Of a stretch of 64,000 nucleotides of DNA, positions 52,768-59,420 are shown one piece after another (positions within the stretch are counted from its first letter, which is position 1; every line of letters begins with the position of its first letter). Under the pieces are notes generated by a model. The model was not told the DNA's origin, searched no databases, and worked only from the letters and a program-made list of their open reading frames with translations. This DNA comes from Chryseobacterium panacisoli. Lineage in GTDB: Bacteria; Bacteroidota; Bacteroidia; Flavobacteriales; Weeksellaceae. Where the stretch lies: contig NZ_VTRU01000001.1 in NCBI RefSeq assembly GCF_008274625.1, positions 2,108,001-2,172,000 on the forward strand. The letters run 5' to 3'. The translations under genes and the position numbers were made by a program.

Positions 52768-54132
52768 TTATTTCTTAAAAATTAGAGTGAATTTATTAAT
52801 ATATTCTTCAGGGGAAGAGTATATGATATCAGCATCATGATATTCCAGAATCCTTTTGACAATTCTGAGTCCTAAACCCGATCCCGCAATATTCTGGGCA
52901 TTATTTCCTCTTGTGAAAGCTTCAAACAATTTAGCCTGCTCATCTTCAGAAATAGTATTTCCATGAGAAAGAACTTCCACAGAAAGGTTATCATTCGTTT
53001 CGGTAATCAAGACATTCACTTCTGAGTTGTCAGAATATACTGCTGCATTTTTAAAGAGATTGATAAAAACAATAACCAATAGTGACTGAATTCCCTTTAT
53101 CATCAGAAAAGCATTTTCGGAACTCTCTTCATTAATCAGAAAATCCAGTTTTAGCTGTGGATAACTTTTCTCTACCGCTTCAAAAGCTTCAAAGATGACT
53201 TCATCAATCCTTACTTCTTCATAAATACTCTGGATGTTTTCTTTATCAAATTTTGTAAGCAGTAAAAGTGAATTCGTTAAATCTGATAACTGGTATACAT
53301 CCCGTTGAATCTGTTGCAAAGAAGACAAGGTTTCGGGAGAATGTTCTTCAAATTTTATGAGGTTCTCCAGCTGAAATGCCATTCTTGTAATAGGGGTCCT
53401 GATCTCATGGGAAGCACTCGCCGTAAAATCCTTTTGTGACTGAAATACATCATCCAGCCTTCCGATCATTGTATTGAATGATCTTGCCAGCACACTGACT
53501 TCATCATTAGAATGCTCAACAGGAATTTGTGTTGTAAGTTTATGGGCTGTCACCTCAGAAATCTCTTTGTTCAGATCTTCCAGCGGGCGAAGGAATTTTT
53601 CCACAAAATAATAACTAAAAAAGCCAATAAGAAGGGTACTCATGACATAAGCGGTGATCAGAAGGTATTTCAGGTACCCCAGCTTCGATTTGCCATTGGT
53701 ATCAAAAGCACTGGTAAGAATATAATAGTCTTCACCATTAATCGTCCTGAGTGCAGCATAAATTTCCGGAACTGTTCTTTCCGTATAGATAATCTTCTTT
53801 TTATCCAGTTCTTTAAGCATCGCACTGTCCCAGGTGACATTCCGGTCCTTGATTGTACTGTAGATCAGCTCTTTTTTTTCGTTGAAAATTAAAATCTTTT
53901 CATTCAAGAGAATATTGTCTGAATTTTCATTGAAGAAAACCGGAGCTTCCTCCTCAAAGTCTTTTGATTTTGAAATGAAATGGGAAGTGAATTCAAGTCT
54001 CTGCCTGAAACGTTCTTTAAATTCATCTCTTCTGAAATCGTTAAAAGATAAATAAATGACCGCCATCACCATCCCAAAAAGTAATGAAAAGGCGATACTG
54101 ATCGTTAAGGCTATCTTTCTTTTTAAAGACAT
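52768..54132 (-). CDS. Sensor histidine kinase of an OmpR-type two-component system
   Basis: A 454-residue inner-membrane kinase: first helix about 8-30, a periplasmic sensor of about 130 residues (30-155), second helix about 155-177, HAMP (about 178-230; ITAYVMSTLLIGFF precedes it), HisKA with SASHEIRTPITRM (His242 phosphorylation site) and the HATPase domain (N box VFINLFKNAAVYSDN, G1/G2 boxes ending GSGLGLRIVKRIL). Layout and context fit metal sensing, as in CusS/CzcS. It starts directly after the response regulator stop. Confidence 0.93.
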   Translation of the reverse strand: MSLKRKIALTISIAFSLLFGMVMAVIYLSFNDFRRDEFKERFRQRLEFTSHFISKSKDFEEEAPVFFNENSDNILLNEKILIFNEKKELIYSTIKDRNVTWDSAMLKELDKKKIIYTERTVPEIYAALRTINGEDYYILTSAFDTNGKSKLGYLKYLLITAYVMSTLLIGFFSYYFVEKFLRPLEDLNKEISEVTAHKLTTQIPVEHSNDEVSVLARSFNTMIGRLDDVFQSQKDFTASASHEIRTPITRMAFQLENLIKFEEHSPETLSSLQQIQRDVYQLSDLTNSLLLLTKFDKENIQSIYEEVRIDEVIFEAFEAVEKSYPQLKLDFLINEESSENAFLMIKGIQSLLVIVFINLFKNAAVYSDNSEVNVLITETNDNLSVEVLSHGNTISEDEQAKLFEAFTRGNNAQNIAGSGLGLRIVKRILEYHDADIIYSSPEEYINKFTLIFKK

Positions 54133-54813
54133 TTATAATGGGCTAAGGTAATATCCGAAACCTGAACGGGTATGGATCAATTTAATTTTAAAATCTTTAT
54201 CAATCTTTTTCCTCAGGAAATTGATATAAACTTCTACAGTATTGGTATTCGTATTAAAATTATGTTCCCAAACATGTTCTGTGATCTGCTGTTTTGAAAC
54301 CGTTCTTCCCTGTGCTTCCGCAAGATAAACCAGCAGTTGAAATTCTTTTAATGTAAGAGTGATTTCATTTCCTCCACGATAGACCTTCTGCTCGGTTTTG
54401 TTGATAATAAGATCATCAATCCTGAGAATATCCTGATCTGAATTATCGGAAGGTGCTTTTCTTCTCAGCAGCGAATTCATTCTTAAAAGAAGTTCTTCAA
54501 ACTGAAAAGGCTTTACCAGATAATCATCGGCCAGCCTTGTGAAGGCATCCTTTTTATCAGAGATATCCCCATAGGCAGAAATGATAATGATCGGCGTATT
54601 CTTATCAAAAGAACGGATTGTCTGGCAGACATCAAGCCCATTTATCTTAGGAACATTTATGTCAAGCAAATACAGTTCGTAAGTATTATTTTTTATCTGG
54701 CGGAGAAAAGTCTCTCCGTCATAAATTTTATCACAGTTAAAATTATTTGATTCTAAAAATCGGCAAAGTTCTGCAGACAAAATGAGATCATCTTCTAATA
54801 AAAGAATATTCAT
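54133..54813 (-). CDS. OmpR-family response regulator
   Basis: A 226-residue two-domain regulator. Receiver domain with acidic pair LLEDDL, phosphorylation site YLLDINVPKING (Asp51 from this start), Thr/Ser region IIISAYG and Lys VKPFQFEELL. C-terminal winged helix (about 130-226): ITLTLKEFQLLVYLAEAQGR and VEVYINFLRKKIDKDFKIKL. The ATG at 54813 is preferred to the TTG one codon earlier. With the kinase it probably controls the downstream CzcCBA operon. The partner is transcribed in the same direction and the efflux operon starts 217 bp after the kinase. Confidence 0.94.
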   Translation of the reverse strand: MNILLLEDDLILSAELCRFLESNNFNCDKIYDGETFLRQIKNNTYELYLLDINVPKINGLDVCQTIRSFDKNTPIIIISAYGDISDKKDAFTRLADDYLVKPFQFEELLLRMNSLLRRKAPSDNSDQDILRIDDLIINKTEQKVYRGGNEITLTLKEFQLLVYLAEAQGRTVSKQQITEHVWEHNFNTNTNTVEVYINFLRKKIDKDFKIKLIHTRSGFGYYLSPL

Positions 54814-55030
54814 CAAAATTTATTTTACACGAATTTAACGAAAATTTTATGATTGTGATTCTAAAGATGAAGTAAAAATTTCCGGGACATCAAAGCACTC
54901 TATACACAATAGATAAAAAGTGGTCTAAGGGAAGAAACAGGATAGAATTAATTTATGATTTGTTTAAGCAGCTGTTTAACTGTAATACTCCTTCAGTAAC
55001 AAAATGACTTCATTCTTCGTTTAAAAAAAC

Positions 55031-55060
55031 AGAAAAAAAAATCCCGAAAAAATTCGGGAA
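55031..55060 (-). terminator. Terminator of the tRNA array
   Basis: TCCCGAA and TTCGGGA form a 7-bp stem with a 3-nt to 4-nt loop, followed on the minus strand by a run of about nine T. It closes the tRNA cluster after tRNA-Thr(GGT). Confidence 0.8.
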
Positions 55061-55067
55061 AATCAAG

Positions 55068-55139
55068 AGCCAACTACGGGACTTGAACCCGTGACCTCTT
55101 CCTTACCAAGGAAGCACTCTACCGCTGAGCTAAGTCGGC
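55068..55139 (-). tRNA. tRNA-Thr (anticodon GGT)
   Basis: A 72-nt cloverleaf with acceptor stem GCCGACT/AGTTGGC (one G-T pair), anticodon loop CTTGGTAA with anticodon GGT, and T-loop GTTCAAGTC. Last tRNA in the array, in the place of thrT upstream of tuf. Confidence 0.95.
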
Positions 55140-55146
55140 ATCAACT

Positions 55147-55178
55147 AAAAAAATCACACTAAGTAGCGTGATTTTTTT
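55147..55178. terminator. Hairpin with T run inside the tRNA array
   Basis: AAAAAAATCAC and GTGATTTTTTT form a perfect 11-bp stem (10-nt loop) between tRNA-Gly copy A and tRNA-Thr(GGT). It may be a partial terminator or processing site, since tRNA-Thr(GGT) must still be transcribed through it. Confidence 0.55.
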
Positions 55179-55179
55179 G

Positions 55180-55252
55180 AGCGGAAGACGGGGGTCGAAC
55201 CCGCGACATTCAGCTTGGAAGGCTGACGCTCTACCAACTGAGCTACTTCCGC
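55180..55252 (-). tRNA. tRNA-Gly (anticodon TCC), copy A
   Basis: A 73-nt cloverleaf with acceptor GCGGAAG/CTTCCGC, anticodon loop CTTCCAA (anticodon TCC) and T-loop GTTCGACCC. Identical to the second copy 421 bp away. An internal consensus promoter lies 35-65 bp upstream. Confidence 0.95.
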
Positions 55253-55286
55253 AATTTTGTTTCCAAAACTATTGGTAAACGCTGTG

Positions 55287-55317
55287 CAAAACTAAGAAAA
55301 CTTATTTAATTTTGCAA
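55287..55317 (-). promoter_or_regulatory. Internal tRNA-Gly promoter, copy A
   Basis: Minus-strand TTG (complement of 55315-55317), 20-bp spacer, TAGTTTTG (complement of 55287-55294): an exact consensus match in the spacer between tRNA-Tyr and tRNA-Gly. Confidence 0.65.
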
Positions 55318-55336
55318 GTTTTTATAATATAAAATG

Positions 55337-55417
55337 TGGGGAGAGCAGGATTCGAACCTACGAAGCCGAAGCAACTGAGTTACAGTCAGTCCCATTTAGC
55401 CACTCTGGAATCTCCCC
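55337..55417 (-). tRNA. tRNA-Tyr (anticodon GTA), copy A
   Basis: An 81-nt class II tRNA with a long variable arm. Acceptor GGGGAGA/TCTCCCC, anticodon loop CTGTAAC (anticodon GTA), T-loop GTTCGAATC. Confidence 0.95.
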
Positions 55418-55437
55418 AGATATTTTATATTAAAATG

Positions 55438-55511
55438 AGCCTCCAGAGGGATTCGAACCCACGACCCCGAGATTACAAATCACGTGCTCTGGCCAACTGA
55501 GCTATGGAGGC
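55438..55511 (-). tRNA. tRNA-Thr (anticodon TGT), copy A
   Basis: A 74-nt cloverleaf with acceptor GCCTCCA/TGGAGGC, anticodon loop TTTGTAA (anticodon TGT), T-loop GTTCGAATC. Confidence 0.95.
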
Positions 55512-55600
55512 ATTTTAATAAAAAGACTGAAAGTGATTGAGAGAATCTACTCTACACATTTCAGTGTTAAAAAAAACACTCTTATTGAGGTATTTTTTTG

Positions 55601-55673
55601 AGCGGAAGACGGGGGTCGAACCCGCGACATTCAGCTTGGAAGGCTGACGCTCTACCAACTGAGCTACTTCCGC
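55601..55673 (-). tRNA. tRNA-Gly (anticodon TCC), copy B
   Basis: Identical to the copy at 55180-55252. Part of the tandem duplication of the Thr-Tyr-Gly block. Confidence 0.95.
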
Positions 55674-55707
55674 AATTTTGTTTCCAAAACTATTGGTAAA
55701 CGCTGTG

Positions 55708-55738
55708 CAAAACTAAGAAAACTTATTTAATCTTGCAA
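55708..55738 (-). promoter_or_regulatory. Internal tRNA-Gly promoter, copy B
   Basis: Minus-strand TTG (complement of 55736-55738), 20-bp spacer, TAGTTTTG (complement of 55708-55715), duplicated together with the tRNA block. Confidence 0.65.
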
Positions 55739-55760
55739 GTTTTTTTATAAAAATATAAAG

Positions 55761-55841
55761 TGGGGAGAGCAGGATTCGAACCTACGAAGCCGAAGCAACT
55801 GAGTTACAGTCAGTCCCATTTAGCCACTCTGGAATCTCCCC
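55761..55841 (-). tRNA. tRNA-Tyr (anticodon GTA), copy B
   Basis: Identical to the copy at 55337-55417, offset 424 bp. Confidence 0.95.
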
Positions 55842-55860
55842 AAAAAGTTTATATTTTATG

Positions 55861-55934
55861 AGCCTCCAGAGGGATTCGAACCCACGACCCCGAGATTACA
55901 AATCACGTGCTCTGGCCAACTGAGCTATGGAGGC
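55861..55934 (-). tRNA. tRNA-Thr (anticodon TGT), copy B
   Basis: Identical to the copy at 55438-55511, offset 423 bp. First tRNA of the array, 48 bp after the array's own promoter. Confidence 0.95.
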
Positions 55935-55981
55935 AAATATAAAAAAGAATTCAAAAGATCGCTGTTCCTTTTTTGCGAGTG

Positions 55982-56012
55982 CAAATATAGAACGGATTTT
56001 TTGAATTCTCAA
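55982..56012 (-). promoter_or_regulatory. Promoter of the tRNA array
   Basis: Minus-strand TTG (complement of 56010-56012), 20-bp spacer, TATATTTG (complement of 55982-55989), between the hpf stop (56044) and tRNA-Thr copy B. Confidence 0.7.
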
Positions 56013-56043
56013 ATTTTTTATAAACTTTTTTGAACTTTTTTTT

Positions 56044-56334
56044 CTACGCCATTTCTTTTTTCTTGATTAATAGCTTTTTAGCAGTATCAACGCAAAGGTC
56101 CAGACTTTCTTCAAAACTTGCAGATGTCTTTTTTACTACAATATCATCTCCCGGAACCGCCAGAATAAGCTCAGTTGTTTTGTTTACTTTATCAGCGTTA
56201 TTTTCTACTTTCAAAAATACCTTACACTCCTGAATCTTGTCATAGAAGGTATCTAATTTACTTACTTTTTTGTCAATGTGTGACTCTAGTGGTTCGTGTG
56301 GAGTTAAACCAATTGATTGTACTGAAATCTTCAT
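56044..56334 (-). CDS. hpf: Ribosome hibernation promoting factor, short form
   Basis: A 96-residue HPF/RaiA-type protein that binds idle 70S ribosomes in stationary phase. The one-domain length matches the short HPF form, not the long form with a dimerising tail. Conserved parts: SIGLTPHEPLESHIDKKVSK and the beta strands CKVFLKVENNADKVNKTTEL, ILAVPGDDIVVKK. Its start overlaps the XerC-like stop by 4 bp, so both are one unit. Confidence 0.9.
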   Translation of the reverse strand: MKISVQSIGLTPHEPLESHIDKKVSKLDTFYDKIQECKVFLKVENNADKVNKTTELILAVPGDDIVVKKTSASFEESLDLCVDTAKKLLIKKKEMA

Positions 56335-57221
56335 AATTCTTCTTTTTTTGAAGCTCGAGGGTGAGCCTGATTAAACACTTTTTTCAATTGTTCAATATTA
56401 GCATTCGTGTAAACCTGAGTACTGGCAAGACTGGAATGCCCTAATATTTTTTTCACTTTGGAGATCTCCGCCCCATTATCCAATACGTGAGTAGCAAAGC
56501 TGTGACGAAGGATGTGAGGACTTTTTTTTTCTTTCGTTGTTATAAGACTAAGGTACTTATTAACTACCACATAAACAAATTTTTCGTTGAGTTTTTTCCC
56601 CTTCTTATTTACAAAAAAATATGATTTAAATTCTGTCTGTGGATTTCTTATTTCCAGATAACTCTTAAGAAGTTCAGACAGTTCACAGGAAATAGGAATT
56701 ACCCTTTCTTTATTCCCCTTTCCCATTACTTTTAATTCATTTTCATATAAATCAACATGCTCAAATATCAGGCCACAAAGTTCCGCTTTACGCATACCTG
56801 TCTGATAAAGAACTTCCATGATACATCTTTCAAGCACATCATGTAGCTGTTCAAAAATTCTATCATTAAGATCCGCCATTTCTTCTTTAGACATAGGGAT
56901 CTGTTTTTCAGCATAAAACTTCAGGGAAGAAATCCCTTCAGTGGGAGAAACTTTTATTTCACCTATTTTTAAAAGAAAAAGATAAAAACTCCGGAGAGAA
57001 GATAATTTTCTGTTGATACTTCTTTTGGAAATATTATTTTCACTTAGTTCAACAATGAAATTTCTGATGATTTTTTTGTCAGCCTTGGTCAGGTTGTCGG
57101 AAGATTCTGTTCGGAGAAAGAAATGAGAGAAGTCTTCAAGGTCTTTTTTATAGCTTGTAACAGTATGGGGAGAGTACCTTTTTTCGAATTGTAAGTATTC
57201 TAAAAATTTTTCAAGCATCAT
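56331..57221 (-). CDS. XerC/D-like tyrosine recombinase
   Basis: A 296-residue tyrosine recombinase with an N-terminal core-binding SAM-like domain (1-95) and the catalytic domain. Catalytic residues are Arg144 (TGMRKAELCG), Lys168, His236 and Arg239 (HILRHSFATHVL), His262 (LGHSS) and Tyr271 (QVYTN). It is the size of XerC/XerD, which resolve chromosome dimers at dif. Its setting between rpsU and hpf is typical of Flavobacteriia, so it is a housekeeping gene and not a mobile integrase. Confidence 0.92.
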   Translation of the reverse strand: MMLEKFLEYLQFEKRYSPHTVTSYKKDLEDFSHFFLRTESSDNLTKADKKIIRNFIVELSENNISKRSINRKLSSLRSFYLFLLKIGEIKVSPTEGISSLKFYAEKQIPMSKEEMADLNDRIFEQLHDVLERCIMEVLYQTGMRKAELCGLIFEHVDLYENELKVMGKGNKERVIPISCELSELLKSYLEIRNPQTEFKSYFFVNKKGKKLNEKFVYVVVNKYLSLITTKEKKSPHILRHSFATHVLDNGAEISKVKKILGHSSLASTQVYTNANIEQLKKVFNQAHPRASKKEEL

Positions 57222-57296
57222 AGGTATAAAAATAAAAATTCACTCCTCAAATATAAGAATTTAAGAAGTGAATTAATATATGGTTAAGAAAAAATC

Positions 57297-57494
57297 TTAA
57301 GCCTGCTCTTCTTTGCTAAGTGCTCTTTGTTTGTAAGCAGCTTTTAACCTTGATTGTCTCAAAGTTACAGAAGGCTTGATAAACGCTTGTCTAGATCTTA
57401 ATTGACGAACTGTACCTGTTTTATCAAATTTTCTCTTGTATTTTTTTAAAGCTCTGTCGATGGATTCACCATCTTTTACTGGAATTATTAACAT
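57297..57494 (-). CDS. rpsU: Ribosomal protein bS21
   Basis: A 65-residue S21 of the small subunit: MLIIPVKDGESIDRALKKYK, RKFDKTGTVRQLRSRQAFIK, then PSVTLRQSRLKAAYKQRALS. In Bacteroidota this protein is associated with suppression of the anti-Shine-Dalgarno sequence, in line with the lack of Shine-Dalgarno sites here. Its promoter is at 57518-57547. Confidence 0.97.
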   Translation of the reverse strand: MLIIPVKDGESIDRALKKYKRKFDKTGTVRQLRSRQAFIKPSVTLRQSRLKAAYKQRALSKEEQA

Positions 57495-57517
57495 ATTTTA
57501 CATCTCATTTTGGATTG

Positions 57518-57547
57518 CAAAACTAGACAATTTTTCTTACAACACAA
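57518..57547 (-). promoter_or_regulatory. rpsU promoter
   Basis: Minus-strand TTG (complement of 57545-57547), 19-bp spacer, TAGTTTTG (complement of 57518-57525): exact consensus. The start would be near 57512, 18 nt before the ATG. Confidence 0.7.
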
Positions 57548-57739
57548 AATATATTATCATAAACAATCGCTCTCCTATTTAAAGATTCTCAAAAAACCCA
57601 GTATTAAAAGCAGTTAACACACAGTAATATTTTTATCCACAATGACTAAACATTCAAATTATAACGACTTCAAATTATTCACTTCGACACCGTTTTCACT
57701 AAAAAGCACCTACATTAATGAAATGTAAACAAAAAGCAC

Positions 57740-57747
57740 TATCTTTG
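57740..57747 (+). promoter_or_regulatory. -7 element of tmRNA
   Basis: TATCTTTG matches TAnnTTTG 17 bp before the mature 5' end of tmRNA. No TTG is at the expected distance. Confidence 0.5.
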
Positions 57748-57763
57748 CATTCACTTTATTTAC

Positions 57764-58162
57764 GGGGTTGACTGGTTTCGACAGCAAGACCAATGGGTAA
57801 GTAAGCATGCAGAGAACCGTGGCGCGATCTCTTTAATCCCTTGCTACAAAACTTTAACTGGCAACGAAGAGTTCGCTCTTGCAGCTTAATATCGAAGTAT
57901 AGTAGATCAAGCGTTTTCCTGAAGATAGTAAGGAAGCAAGATATCTCACAAATGCTCTGTTCTGCGGCGTTTGATCCTGAGATATAGGAATGCGGGAATA
58001 AGATTTTAGATGCTTCGGCTAAAATTCGAAAACTTTAGAAGATAAGCTGGAAGTTGGGTGTCTACTCTCTGCCTCCAGTCGAAAACCAATGGTAGAATAA
58101 GCATGTAGAAATCTTATGTATTGCTTGTTTGGACGAGGGTTCGAATCCCTCCAACTCCACCA
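57764..58162 (+). ncRNA. ssrA: Transfer-messenger RNA
   Basis: tmRNA rescues stalled ribosomes and tags the nascent protein. The 5' end GGGGTTGACTGGTTTCGACAG and the 3' end with T-loop GGTTCGAATC, CAACTCC and encoded CCA are diagnostic; the two ends form the tRNA-like acceptor arm. The tag reading frame ends at TAA 57887-57889 and reads KTLTGNEEFALAA near its end, with the ALAA degradation signal. Total length about 399 nt. Confidence 0.95.
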
Positions 58163-58163
58163 A

Positions 58164-58196
58164 AAACCGCTTAGTTAATCTAAGCGGTTTTTTATT
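58164..58196 (+). terminator. tmRNA terminator
   Basis: CCGCTTAG and CTAAGCGG form an 8-bp stem with a 5-nt loop followed by TTTTTTATTTT, directly after the tmRNA 3' end. Confidence 0.93.
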
Positions 58197-59107
58197 TTCA
58201 AATTTTTTCCGCAGAACTCAACTATTCCCAACATTTAAATTGGAATACATTGATCAGCTAATCCATATACTTAAACCTACATATTAATAAAAAGAAAATT
58301 AATCCTTCCAAACCTATAGCTCTATTTTTTCAAAACTAATTACACCATTAAAAGACATCTTATTAATCCCTTTTTTAGCACTATTATTCTAAACTTTAAA
58401 TTGCCCTGAAGATAATGACATACACCTGATAAATAAGAAGATAAATCTACAATCCTTACCCCAATTAAGCATTTCAATCCACCACCCTGGATACACGGCG
58501 TTTGGCCATAAAAACAACACAAGAACACTCCTATTCAACATATAAAATTCACCCGGAATGATCTTATTTCATTACCTCAATGATCAGATAACAAATCATA
58601 AACTACAAACCTGATATAGGCAGTTGAAAATGAAAGAGCATCAAGTACATTATACAACATACATACTTATAGACTAACTTTCAGACCTATTGCCCCATAT
58701 ACAGTGAGAATAAACTTAGAGTGTAAAAACCAATGATATAAGTAATGGTAAGTGTTCCAGATTTTCCGCACCAATTTATTATACTCAAGAAAAGAATTAA
58801 CGAACTTCAAAAAAACTAGTTTTATATATTTCCGGAAAAAAATCTAATTATAAGATCTGATTTACTATGAGAAATAATTTTGAGATTACTCATTAGGGTT
58901 TATTCACATAAGATAAAATTACGCTTAACCTCAAACTTTCTTATTATTATAAAACACACCATCATTAGTCAATTTTGATTTTATCTTTTGATAATCCACA
59001 CCAAATATAACCTCCTGAAAACTAAAAGACTAAACCGAAACAATTTAAAATGAAAGCTTCCAGCCCACAAAAAAGGCTAAAAAAATGTTTTATCGTAAAG
59101 AATTTTA
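58197..59107. other. Long AT-rich region without recognisable genes
   Basis: About 910 bp between tmRNA and acpP. Both strands hold only short reading frames without family resemblance. A minus-strand 62-codon frame (58340-58528) has no signal, family motif or promoter. It could be a decayed former gene or insertion remnant, but nothing in it can be named. Confidence 0.5.
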
Positions 59108-59115
59108 TATATTTG
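59108..59115 (+). promoter_or_regulatory. -7 element of acpP
   Basis: TATATTTG matches TAnnTTTG 32 bp before the acpP ATG. A TTG at 17-23 bp upstream was not found. Confidence 0.5.
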
Positions 59116-59146
59116 CACCATCTAACAATTAAAAAAATAATTTACT

Positions 59147-59386
59147 ATGTCAGACATTGCATCAAGAGTAAAAGCTATCATCGCGGATAAGCTTGACGTT
59201 GAAGAAACAGAAGTAACTCCTGAAGCTAGCTTCACTAACGATTTAGGAGCTGATTCACTAGATACAGTTGAGTTAATCATGGAATTTGAAAAAGAATTTA
59301 ATATTCAGATCCCTGATGACCAAGCTGAAAAAATTACTACTGTAGGACACGCTATCGCTTACATCGAAGAAGTAGTAAATAAATAA
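59147..59386 (+). CDS. acpP: Acyl carrier protein
   Basis: A 79-residue ACP that carries growing fatty acids on a phosphopantetheine arm attached to Ser37 ([18 protein letters not shown]). Helix II contains the acidic residues that bind the FAS enzymes. It starts the acpP-fabF-rnc-IPExxxVDY-pyk gene string on the plus strand; fabF follows after 34 bp. Confidence 0.98.
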   Translation: MSDIASRVKAIIADKLDVEETEVTPEASFTNDLGADSLDTVELIMEFEKEFNIQIPDDQAEKITTVGHAIAYIEEVVNK

Positions 59387-59420
59387 TATTCTTCAACAAA
59401 AAAGAAATTAAACAAAGTTT

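Noticed and set aside
55172..55938. The duplicated tRNA block as a CRISPR-like or prophage att array.
   Set aside because: The repeats are complete tRNA genes with their spacers; period and content fit a simple tandem duplication.
56331..57221. Tyrosine recombinase as a sign of an integrated element next to tRNA genes.
   Set aside because: Size and position between rpsU and hpf match a conserved housekeeping XerC/D-like gene of Flavobacteriia, and no att repeats of the tRNA ends were seen apart from the tandem tRNA duplication.
58340..58528. A 62-codon minus-strand reading frame between tmRNA and acpP, and a 50-codon Trp-rich frame overlapping it.
   Set aside because: No leader pattern, signal peptide, family motif or promoter. 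The cysteine and tryptophan content is what low-constraint sequence can give by chance.
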